From contig OZ251222.1 in the NCBI GenBank assembly GCA_965240325.2, positions 2,542,001-2,606,000 on the forward strand: DNA of 64,000 nucleotides. The letters are read 5' to 3'. This document shows positions 51,170 to 61,062 of this stretch, one piece after another. Numbering within the stretch: the stretch's first letter is position 1; every line of letters begins with the position of its first letter. The notes beneath the pieces are model-generated. The model saw only the letters and a program-made list of their open reading frames with translations. It had not been told where the DNA came from and searched no databases. The DNA comes from Rebecca billardiae RCC1528 (taxonomy: Eukaryota; Haptophyta). Made by a program: the position numbers and the translations under genes.

Positions 51170-52688
51170 ATGACTCGCGAGGAGCTGACGCGGGACATGG
51201 CGATCGCATGCACGAGCGGCGATGTGCACCAGCTCGAGTCGCTCCTGGCACTGGGCGGCGATCTCGACCTTCACGACGCACACGGATGGACCGCGCTCAT
51301 GTACGCATGCGTCAATGGACAGGCGGAGTGCGTGCGGCTGCTCCTCGAGGCGGCCGCTGACATTCGCGTCAAGGCAAAGCACGTCAATGACTGCAGCGCG
51401 TTGCATCATGCATGTGCAGCCGGTCAAGCAGTGTGCGCGCAGCTCCTCCTCGAGGCGAACGCCGACCCGGATGCCACCACCAGCACCAGAAGCACCAATC
51501 TGGCGGCCCTCCACATCGCGTCCTGTGTGGGCCATGCGGAGTGCGTGCGCGTCCTGCTCGACGCAGGCGCGAGCGTCGATCAGCATACTTTCGAAGGGTC
51601 TCGCGCAATCCATTACTGCTGCTGCCAAGGCCACGCCGAGTGCGCGCAACTGCTGATCGCCGCGCGCGTAAACATCAACCGCATCGACGGAGATCTCGAC
51701 AGGCCGCAGCCGATCTTCGTGGCGGTGCGGGAGCTGCGCGCGCCTTGCGTGCGGCTGCTACTCGACGCGCATGCGAATGTTGACGCCAGTGAGCTTTTGG
51801 CAGGCATACCTGACACCCTGCTGGCACGGGCTGTTTGCAAGCAGCCAGGGGAGCGCACCGACGCCACGGCCGCTGAGCGGCTGCAGGTGGTGCAGCTGCT
51901 GTGCAAGGCCCAGGCGCTGCGCGGGATACGCATGGCCGATCTCGGTGAGCGCGCTGGCATGTGCGGTGCAATGCGCTTTTGTGGTGACGAGAACGAGCTC
52001 TCGGCCTGGCTCGGGCGCGCGTCGCGCTGGCGCACGGCCCTGCACCACGTCGAGCTGCTGAGCGAGGCGGAGGCGGTGGCACAGCTGCGCGCGCTCACCG
52101 ACACCGACGCCCTCAGCGCCGATGGCAAGTCGTCGCCCCTCGCTCTGGCCTACGTCGCGCTCGCATCTGATCCGCACCACGGCGCCGCGGCGGCCGTGGT
52201 CGCGGCTGCCGGCCCGTGGAGCCCCAAGACCCACCACCTCTTCCCAGCGCCCGCGCGCGCTCGCGCTGTGGAGCTGCTGCCGCTGGGGTATGAGCTGGCC
52301 GCGGACGGGCGGTTTGGCGGCGTGCACTCGGGCGCTGTGCAGCAGCTGTGGGTGGAGCACGTGCTGCCGTATGCTGTCGAGCGCGGGCACGCGCCGCTGC
52401 ACCGAGACACGCGCGCGTGCGCCGCGTGCGGCGGCTGCGGCGGCCGTCGGTGCGGGCGTTGCAAGGCGGTGGTGTACTGCAGGTGTGGCGCGGCGCGGCG
52501 CGCGAGCGCAGTGCGTGTGCCGTGCCGGTGCACGGCCTTGGTGCTGACACGTCCCTTGCGCGCCCCGCCTGTCCGATGTACGCGCGTCGCGTGCGCTTCT
52601 GCGGATTCACAGCGAGGAGTGCCAGCGGCGCGACTGGCGTACGCACCGCAAGCAGTGTGGGCTTCACGCGTGGGCGGGCAGCAAGTGA
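51170..52688 (+). CDS. Ankyrin-repeat protein with C-terminal MYND zinc finger
   Basis: Two exons (51170-52482 and 52613-52688) are joined across a 130-bp intron and encode 462 residues. The splice completes a MYND finger: exon 1 supplies CAACGGCGGRRCGRCKAVVY and exon 2 the CSEEC..RDW..HRKQC half. Ankyrin repeats occupy residues about 5-215, with consensus helices such as GWTALMYACVNGQAECVRLL, SALHHACAAGQAVCAQLLL and AALHIASCVGHAECVRVLL. The middle (215-430) is helical and unassigned. Both domains bind proteins, since MYND fingers usually dock proline-rich partners. Such ANK-MYND proteins are common in algae and oomycetes, without known roles. The start chosen is the ATG of MTREELTRDM, because upstream residues do not belong to a repeat. 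Confidence 0.85.
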
Positions 52689-52760
52689 CTCGATGAGCAG
52701 CATGTGGGCGGGTATGTGATGATGAGCTATAGTCTAGATCGAGAGAGTCGAGAGAGTCAA

Positions 52761-52846
<86 letters not shown>

Positions 52847-53300
52847 ACGACTGCGACTCGTCGGTGATGCCGTTTTGGATGCCGAGATGACGTTGACCCG
52901 AGGGCAGTGTAGGGTCGCAGCTAGCAGTGTGACCTAATGACAAAGGCCACTGAGTACTTGGTGGCGGAGTGACAACCACCCTCCGCATCAGGGCCAGCAT
53001 CAGCGCGCTCGCTCAGCGGCTCAGCCGCTCGAAGTCAATAAGCAGAGCATGACGAGGAGTAGTCGTCTGCGATGATCAATCATCATCATTGATGCCCGCC
53101 TGCTGACTGAGGGTGAGAGTCCTTGGGCTTGATGGAGTGAGTCTCAGTGACTATCTACCGTCGTCGTGACAGTGTGACGATGAGCAGTAGTGTGAGTGAC
53201 GACAGTCGGTCAGTCGGCATCAGTCATCGGACGACAGTCATATAATGACTACGCAGCTGTGGCTCACGACGGTCGGCCGCATTGCCTGATGGACGGCCGG
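52689..53300. other. Gene-free convergent interval with GA microsatellite
   Basis: This is 612 bp with a (GA)n run at about 52761-52842, interrupted near its start. I see no coding signal. Confidence 0.55.
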
Positions 53301-56249
53301 TCAGATCGGATCTCCTGGCATCCTCTTGGCGAGGTCGCCAGGCGCGCCGCGCCGCCACGCTTTGCGCAGCGCGAGCTTGCAGTCGCTCATTTCCTTCAGG
53401 CGCTTCGTCCTCTCAGCTCGGCTCCACTCCGGAAAGTCCACGTACGAAGCATACTCGTCCAAGTTGCCGCGGAGGTCGAGCACGGACAGCGAGCGAGACG
53501 AACCGCTCTCGCGCAGCAGGTCGACAAACGCAGTCGCGTCCGTGATCCGGTTGTTGCTCAGGTTGAGCGCGGTCACGTGGGGCGCTTTGCGCAGCGCCTC
53601 TGCGATGACCCTCGCGGCATAGCTGTCGAATCGGTTCCAGCTGAGGTCGAGCGAAGTCAGCGAGGGGTTGGCGCAGATGTCGAACGCGACGAGCACGGCT
53701 TCCGGGCTGGTCAGCCCGCTCGTCTCCTGCTCGAGCTGCGGCCGCCGACCCTGGATCTGACGAGCGGGAATCCGTTGGCCGGCACCGAAGCTGAGCGAGG
53801 CGGTGCGCGCGCCCGCCTTGAGGCCGCACAGGGTGCGCACACCGGCAGCCCGCGCGGCGTCCACGAGCTTCTCCTCCGTGCCGGGGCGGATGCAGTTGTT
53901 CAGGATGAGGCCGAGGGCCTGCACCCGAGGCCCGCCCTCCCTCGAGCGCAGCCAGTCAGCGAGGGCGAGCACCCCGGCGTCCATGATGAGGTTGGAGCTC
54001 AGCTCGAGCGCGCTCAGGGCGGAGTTGGAGCGCAGCGCGCCTGCGAGCTGCACCGCGACCTCGTCGCCGAGGCAGTTGTCGGCGAGCTCGAGCGTGCTGA
54101 GCGAGCTGTTCGCCGAGAGAGCAGCCATGATCCGGGGCCCCAGGCTGATGGTCGGTCCTCCCGGCTGCCAACCCGAAGAAGGCCAGGCGGCGATGCTCTG
54201 GCTCAGGTTGAGCGTGGTCAGCGCGCTGGTGGCGCCCAGCAGCGCCTCGATGAGCGGCGGCAGGTCTCGGTGCGCGATGGCGCCCCCCAGGTTGAGCTCA
54301 CGCAGGGGCGGGTTGTCGGGCAGCGCGTGAGCAAGCCTCTCCAGCCCCGAGTCCTCCCAGTTGCCCGACAGGTCCAGCGACGTGAGGGCCTCGTTGGCGC
54401 GCAGCGCCCGTCCAAACGCGTCCCCGATCGCACTGTTGCCGCCGCTGCCGCCCAGCTCGGCGCGGTACCACGGACCCGCCACCTTGAATCTGCCGAGCGT
54501 CGCCAGAGGGCCCCGGCACAGCCGCGCCGTCGAGAGCGTCTTGCACGCGCCGATGGCCTCGGCGAGCGCAATCAGGCCGGCGGAGCCGAGCTTGTGGCAG
54601 CTCAGGTCGAGCGCGGTGAGCGTCGTGCTCGCGGCGATGCCCGCGCCGAGCTCGGCCAGCACAAAGCTGTCGCTCACGCCGCAGTGCGCGAGCGTGAGCG
54701 AGGTCAGGGAGTGCTCGGCTGAGACGAGCCTCACGGGCGGGAGGGGGCGGTCGCACCCGAGGATCGTCAGCTTCTCCAGGTGCACGGCCGTGGGCGCGCC
54801 GAGCGCGGCAACGAGCTCCTCGGCGACCTCCTGCGTGTGGATACGCGGCAGCTCGAGCGCGCGCGCACGGCTGCGTGCGAGCGCGCGGATCGTCTTGAGC
54901 GCGCGCGCGCTCAGCGTCGCCTTGCGGGCGCCGCCCTTGGTGTCCGCCTGGGCGCGCGCCAGCTGCGCGTCGTAGTGCGGCAGAAGCACCGACGCAAAGC
55001 GCGCGCGCAGCGTCGCGTCGAACGCCTCCTTGTCCTCGCCCACGAACGCGAGGATGCGCAGCTTGTCAGCGCCCACGCTCGCCTGCGCGCTCTCGACGGA
55101 GAAGTCGGCCGCGCGCTCGGCGACCGCGAGCGGGAAGTCCTTGGACACGGCTTCGAGGGAGTCGCCGTCGCGCACGCCGCGCACCTCGATCGCGCTCTCC
55201 TTCTCGAAGCCGCGCCCGCGCTCGTTGCCCTCCTTGGTGCCCGCGCTCACGGCGTACGTGTCCAGCTTGAACGCCTGGCCGCGTGGGTTGAGCAGCGCGC
55301 GGTACAGCTCAAAGCCGCACCACGCGCGCGTGAACGTGACGCCCTTGCGGTCGAGCACGGAGACGACGCCCTCGGCCAGCTCGAGCGCCTTGAAGAAGGG
55401 GTACTCCGCGATGGAGGCGTCGTGCTGCAGCTCCGACGCCAGATCGTGCTGGTTGATCGCGTGGCTGCGCGCGCAGGCGGCGTGGGCGTCCGCTGCCCTG
55501 ACTGTCTGTGCGTGCGCCGAGCGCCGACCGGCGTGCGCGCGTGCGAGTGAGGGGCCGCGCGCGGCGAGCACTTACGCGCACACCCAGTACGTCGCCTCGT
55601 GGGGCGCCATGCCGCGGTCTGCCGCGTGCGCGCGCAGCATCGCCAGGAAGTCCTCGATCGGCTCGCCCCACCTGCGAGGAGGCGCGTGCGGTGGCGCACG
55701 CGACGGCGGGAGGGGGTGGGTGGGTGGACGACACGCACGAGCATTGCGCGGCACAGATTCGCGCCCGCAGCGTGCACACGCGCACCAGTGGCTGACGAAC
55801 CATCGCGGCCGCTGTGGTCCCGTCGCGAGCACCTCCACCATGGAGCAGCGACGCTCGCGCGTCAGCGGCTTGATCAACCAAAACATGAGGTCGTACAACG
55901 TTATCGTGTGCTCGGTCAGCTTCTCGCTCGACCGACCCTTGTCCGTCGACGTCCACCCTTTCTTCTTGCAGTTCATCTTAGCCGCGAGGAACACGCGCTC
56001 CAGCTGCGCGAGCGTGATGCCCCGCTCCTCCGTCTGCGGGATCGCGCAACCCGGATGCGTCATCCCGTCGGGGTAGAGCGCACTCGTGATGAGGTTGTGC
56101 CCGTAGTTGACCAGCATGGCCTCGGCGCCCGATGGCTGCGGCGGCTGCTTCGGATTGGCTGCCTGAGGTGTGGCGCGCGGGGCCGTCGGGCCTGCCGTCG
56201 TCGCCTTCTTCTTTGTCGCGGTCGTCGCCTTGGTCGGCGGACCCATCAT
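53301..56249 (-). CDS. TIR-like domain plus leucine-rich-repeat protein (NLR-like architecture)
   Basis: Three exons (56249-55786, 55671-55576, 55464-53301) join in phase across introns of 114 and 111 bp, giving 907 residues. A Thr/Lys/Pro-rich N-terminus precedes a domain at about 40-340. Splicing restores its motifs: RWFVSHW/WGEPIEDFLAML and ATYWVCA/HAINQHDLASEL. GVVSVLDRKG and TFTRAWCGFELYRALL follow. These correspond in order to the motifs in the membrane protein at 9262-12396. From about 415 to 870 there are leucine-rich repeats of the ribonuclease-inhibitor type, such as LTSLTLAHCGVSDSFVLAEL, LTALDLSCHKLGSAGLIAL and VTALNLSNNRITDATAFVDL. No NB-ARC or NACHT nucleotide-binding motor is visible between them. 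The layout recalls intracellular immune sensors. The ligand and output are unknown. Confidence 0.82.
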
Positions 56250-56389
56250 GGTACGCCGTGGTCGTTCCCCGGACGGCCGCTTGATAATACATGCATGACC
56301 AAACCGGCGCGATCGATCATCGATCCCGCCCGCTGTCTATCATCGCGGGGGCGTCCTCGGGGTGGCGAGGAAGCGCGGAGCGCGCGGCC
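56250..56389. promoter_or_regulatory. Probable bidirectional promoter, TIR-like/LRR and RTX-repeat genes
   Basis: Only 140 bp separate the two divergent start codons, so the 5' UTRs and promoter elements must be shared or interleaved. The segment contains ATCGATCATCGATC at 56311-56324. Regulation is inferred from position only. Confidence 0.45.
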
Positions 56390-57282
56390 ATGCGTCAGAT
56401 GCGTGCCGCGCACTCGCTGGTGGTCCTTGCCTGCTTCCCGATCTGCGTCAGCGCCACTACGCACGGCGTCCGCTTGCCGGATGGCACCGACAATTCGGCA
56501 TCTACACCGTACCCATCCCCGGTCACCAACACGTATTACGGCACCGAGGACGATGATGAAGTCTTCGGCGGAAACGGAGGGCAGGCCGTGTTTAAAGGGG
56601 CAGGCGGCGACGTCACGAACAACATCTTTGGCCTGGGTGGTGCCGACACGATCGAAGGTGGATCGGCAGACACCAATGACTGGAGCACGACCGGCGGGGT
56701 CCGCCACGGCACAACCACAAACAACTTGAACGGTGGCGACGGTGCCGACCGGCTCTATGGTGGCGGGCATTCCGGCCCCACCTTCGGAAAGGTTGCCAAC
56801 CGAATGGACGGTGAGACGCGTCGCGCACCGCGACGGCGCGCGGCGTGCGGCGCGTCGGTCCACGCGTGCCATTCGTGCTTCGCGCTCAGCCGCGACCTCC
56901 CACCATGCGCCGCCGTGCGCCTCTCACTTCAGGCGGCGCCGGTGATGACAAGATCACGGGTGCTGTGAGCGTTGGTGGAGGCCAAGTCAACAACTTCATC
57001 ACTGGTGCGCACCGCACGCGGATGCGCTGTGCTCGTCGCGCCACTGACGACCCACTTGCCCCCCACACGCACCCGCGGTATCTCTGCCAGGTGGAAGCGG
57101 CCAGGACAGCATCTACGTTGACCAGGACACGATTTCTTCGTGGAGCACTTCCGCCGTGTATGCCGACGACGGTGAGGTGGACTACATCTTTGCCGATGAC
57201 TACGGGTACGACTATATCGTCGCCGACAGCTTCGACAAGGTATACTATGACAACAATGACATTGTCGTCTGGGTCACGCCAG

Positions 57283-57342
<60 letters not shown>

Positions 57343-57626
57343 TGCCCACGCCGACGCCGACGCCGGTGCCCACGCCGACGCCGACGCCGGTGCCAACGCC
57401 GTCGCCGTCGCCAATGCCCACGCCCACGCCTACACCAGAGCCTGACCCCGAGCCGAAGGGCGTTGCGTGCCCTGTGGGCTGTGTGCAGGCCTCTGTCGTG
57501 GCTGGTCGGCTGCTGCGCCAATTCGCTGGCAACGCGCGCCACTCGCTGCTCTTTGGCCATTTCCGCTCATCATCACGTGCTGACGATGCCATCCAGTGTC
57601 CTGCAGGATGCAGGGCGGTCGTCTGA
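56390..57626 (+). CDS. Secreted protein with RTX-type calcium-binding repeats and Pro-Thr tail
   Basis: Three exons (56390-56810, 56933-57004, 57091-57626) join in phase 1 across introns of 122 and 86 bp, giving 342 residues. The signal peptide is at about 1-22 ([16 protein letters not shown]). Glycine/aspartate nonapeptides of the hemolysin-type (RTX) kind occur at about 50-185, for example [45 protein letters not shown] and [10 protein letters not shown]. Each such turn binds calcium in a parallel beta roll. A Tyr/Asp-rich stretch follows, then (TP)n repeats at about 245-300 and a Cys-containing C-terminus. RTX rolls occur in many secreted bacterial proteins, not only toxins, and nothing here shows toxic activity. 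In eukaryotes they are uncommon and may reflect ancient transfer. An extracellular or cell-surface role is likely. Confidence 0.8.
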
Positions 57627-58199
57627 CTCGACTCAGTAATAGTAGTACCGTATCAGATTCAGTCTTCCGAGAGTAGCCGGTGACTATGTTTCAACTACTC
57701 AACACAGTCAACTAGCACCGCTGATGAGTTTGACATGATCAGTATGTATATATATACTCTCAGACAGTAGTCGTCGTCAGAGTACTGTAGCCAGTCCGAC
57801 GTCGTCATGCGGTGAACCAGAACCATCCGAGATGAGTCGTCCGGACCGGACAGTCGTGCCGCGCGGGCGCAGCCGATAGGTCGTCCGCTGTCCATCATCG
57901 GGGGGCAGCCCGGCATCATCCGTCCGCCTAGTACGGTCATGCCTGCTGGGTCGCATCGCCCCTCGCGGTCGCCGGTCCGCCGAAATCACGCGCCATCTGA
58001 CGACTCGGCGCGCATGCGGGTGTCTGCGGAGATCTGCCATCTGGCGGGGCTCGTGCCGGTGGGGCTGGCCTGCGCGCGCTGCCCTGCGCATGGCCATGCT
58101 CGCCGCGGCTGCTTTGGTGGCACGGCATGGGCGCCTGCAAAGACGCGCCACCCTTGGGCGCGACGGGTGCAGCGCATGCGGTGGCCGCCGAGCCCAGGC
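57627..58199. other. Gene-free convergent interval
   Basis: This is 573 bp between convergent stop codons, partly lower in GC (57640-57780). I see no supportable feature. Confidence 0.5.
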
Positions 58200-59753
58200 T
58201 CATATCAGCAGCGTCGGCGGGGCGCTCTTGCGCCTCGGCCCAACGTTGCTCGGCGGCAGGGCGAGGAAGCCGCCGCCGCCGCCCGCGGCGCCGCCGTCGC
58301 CCTGCGCCACCTCGCTCGAGGTCGCGCGCCGCCCCGAGACGCCGCGCCCGTTCCTGGAGCCGCGTCGTGAGCGGCGGATGCCGCGCTCGCCCTCGAACAT
58401 GGGCAGCTCGCTGTGCCGGTCGTCGCGATCGGCGTGATCCCCCCTCGAGCTTCGCCGCGAGCGCGAGCTGCCGCCCGCCTCGGCAAAGGCCGGCTTGGGC
58501 GCATACGGGTCGGGCACGGGCTCGCCGTTGGCAATGTAGATCTGCGAGCGGCGGCGCCAGAACTCCTGCTCGGGCGTCTCCTCGTCGTGCTCGGCGTAGT
58601 CGTGCTGCAGGTAGCCCGCGCGGTACGCCCAGTGCCTGCCGAACAGGTAGAGCGCGCGCAGCAGCAGCAGGCACACCACGCCCCAGTACGCGACGTAGAA
58701 CCAGATGATGGCGGGCACCGAGCGCGAGAGCACCACGTGCACGTGCGTGTACTCCTCGCCGCGCACGTGCTGCTCGAAGACCCAGCAGTGCGTCGACTCG
58801 CCCGCGCGCAGCTTGTGGTGGAACCACAGCCGCGACGTCTTCTGGCAGTGCTCGAACGCCTCGTCGCGCAGCCCGTTCACCGGGCCGACGCAGTAGTCCT
58901 CGTGCGAGAGCACCAGCTTGTAGTAGGCGATGTGGTGGCCGCGCAGCGGGTCCTTGCGCGCGTCCTCGCGCGTGCACTCGTCGTCGGGCGGCGGGAGCTC
59001 GGCCTCGGCGTTGAGCGCGGCGGGGGCCAGCGCCGCCGCCGCGTCGCCGCCGGCCTCGGCCTCTGCGGCGCTTGTCCCGCTCTCCCCGGCCTGTGCGCCG
59101 CCCGCCTCGGCCACGGCCGCCGCGCTCGCGTCCTCCGCCTCCGCCTCCGCCTCCGCCTCCGCCTCGGCAGGCGCGGTGGCGTTCGACGCGTCGGCGGGCA
59201 GCTCGGGCGGAGAAGGCGGCGGCGGCGGCGGCGAGGGGCTGGGCGGCGGCGGCGACAGCTCGTCGACGAAGAAGCCGTTGTCCTCCTCCTCCCTCTCCGT
59301 CTCGCGCTCAGTGATCCAGTCGGGCCGGTGGCTCGGGTCGTCGTCGCAGCCGTCGTTGAAGCGCACGGTCACGTTGTACGCCGCGACGAAGTACCACAGG
59401 TCGCCGCCCTGGTGGTCGAGCGTCTTCGGGTTCCTGTACGTGCGCAGGCGCTCCTCCTTGGGCGTGAGCACCAGTGACTCCACCGTGCAGCTCGCGTGGA
59501 ACCACTCGCCGCCCGAGCGCGCGCGCAGCTCGACGATCAGCGGCTGGATCATGCCGAAGCCGACGGAGAGGATGGCGAGCAGGCACATGGTGAAGACGTA
59601 CGGGTTCTGGAGGAGCCGCATGCACGCGCGCCGCGCCGAGTGCGCCTCGACGCGGCGGCGCTCCGACGCCGTGTCGGTGCGGCGCAGCACGTACGGCAGC
59701 CGGCTCGGGCTGCGCCGCAGGCCCTCCGGATCGGGCAGGCCATCGTCGCTCAT
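58200..59753 (-). CDS. Two-pass membrane protein with six-Cys ectodomain, paralogue of 5746-7473
   Basis: This single exon encodes 517 residues from the ATG at 59753 (MSDDGLPDP). The frame stays open to 59891, but the added residues are Arg/Pro-rich. Membrane helices lie at about 45-72 and 345-372. The loop between them matches the 5746 gene in order: WFHASCTV, AYNVTVRFNDGCD, a polyproline stretch, ECTRED, DYCVGPV, HCQKTS and HCWVFEQH, so all six cysteines are shared. The Ala/Glu-rich insert after the polyprolines is specific to this copy. It lacks the N-terminal PH-like domain of the paralogue. The C-terminal tail is Arg/Ser/Gly-rich. Location and role are unknown. Confidence 0.75.
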   Translation of the reverse strand: MSDDGLPDPEGLRRSPSRLPYVLRRTDTASERRRVEAHSARRACMRLLQNPYVFTMCLLAILSVGFGMIQPLIVELRARSGGEWFHASCTVESLVLTPKEERLRTYRNPKTLDHQGGDLWYFVAAYNVTVRFNDGCDDDPSHRPDWITERETEREEEDNGFFVDELSPPPPSPSPPPPPPSPPELPADASNATAPAEAEAEAEAEAEDASAAAVAEAGGAQAGESGTSAAEAEAGGDAAAALAPAALNAEAELPPPDDECTREDARKDPLRGHHIAYYKLVLSHEDYCVGPVNGLRDEAFEHCQKTSRLWFHHKLRAGESTHCWVFEQHVRGEEYTHVHVVLSRSVPAIIWFYVAYWGVVCLLLLRALYLFGRHWAYRAGYLQHDYAEHDEETPEQEFWRRRSQIYIANGEPVPDPYAPKPAFAEAGGSSRSRRSSRGDHADRDDRHSELPMFEGERGIRRSRRGSRNGRGVSGRRATSSEVAQGDGGAAGGGGGFLALPPSNVGPRRKSAPPTLLI

Positions 59754-60670
59754 GGCGAGTCGGGGGGATGTGCAGGGCGCGGGGCGGAAGGGAATGGGCG
59801 GCGCCCGGCCGCGGCGCTGCCAAGAGGTCTCGCCGAGCTGCGCGCGCTGCGCGTCGCCCACGCTGCTGGCCGCGCGCCTTTTGGCTACCACCCGCCGCGC
59901 GGGGCGCCCAGTTGATTGGCAGTCTGATTGGGCGACAACGGTGTGAATCAGATCGAATCGAGATTTGAGCGGCAGGCGTGCCTGAAGATTACTACATCCC
60001 CGTGACGCGGGTACCAGTACGAACTACGAAACGATTATTTCGATGTATCTATGCTATTCGGAGCACGGAAAGGATCTAGGATGATACGGCCTGGGATCGT
60101 TGGGATCTACCCGGTTACATATGTGGAAAGCGCAGGACGTTGAGCTGACTGGACGCATGGCAGCTGCCAGTGCCTGCGGGTCGCGCCAAGCTTTCGGTTG
60201 GTGGAGGCCAAGCGAATACGGCCCAGGCACACGTGCAGCCCCATCGCTAGTGTCAGTGTCCTCGCGCGGCCCAAAGTCCATACCCACGGCCCTGGATGTA
60301 CAAGCAGCATGCGCCTGCGGCATGCCTCGGTGCCAAGCCGCGACACCGCCGCCACTGAGAGTTGACTCGCAGGTCCGGCCGCGGCGCGGCGTCGCGCCGC
60401 GCCCGCACCCGGCGGCCGCGCCGCATATATACTAAATTAGTTACGCCGTAAGCCTAGCGGAGCGCCGGCGCGGCGCGGCGCGGGCGCGGTTGCCCTGTGA
60501 GTGGCTGGCACGGTGGCGGTGTTACTTTCAGCGGTCAGTTGAGACGTCAGCCGTACGAGTCCGTAGCCGTATTGGCACAGATGATTTCGCCCCGGGCTCG
60601 GGCCTAGGATTTTTTGGCCGACCTTGAAAAATGGCCTCAACGCTGCCATTATGCTGCCGATAACTCGGTC
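59754..60670. other. Gene-free interval
   Basis: This is 917 bp lying upstream of the two-pass gene and downstream of the lipase gene. A short GCGCGGC-rich tract is present at 60374-60490. No gene is supportable. Confidence 0.5.
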
Positions 60671-60965
60671 TCATACCCGCAGCGGCTGCGGCGGCTGCGG
60701 CGGCTGCGGCGGCTGTGGCTGCGGCTGCAACTGCGGCTGCGGCTGCGGCTGCGGCTGCGGCTGCGGCTGCGGCTGCGGCTGCGGCTGCGGCTGCGGCTGC
60801 GGCTGCGGCTGCGGCTGCGGCTGCGGCTGCGGCGGCGGCTGCGGCTGCGGCTGCGGCTGCGGCTGCGGCTGCGGCTGCGGCGGCGGCGGGGGCGGGGGCG
60901 GCGGCGGCGGCGGCGGCGGCGGGGGCGGGGGCGGGGGCGGGGGCGGCGGGGGCGGGGGCTGCGGG

Positions 60966-61062
<97 letters not shown>

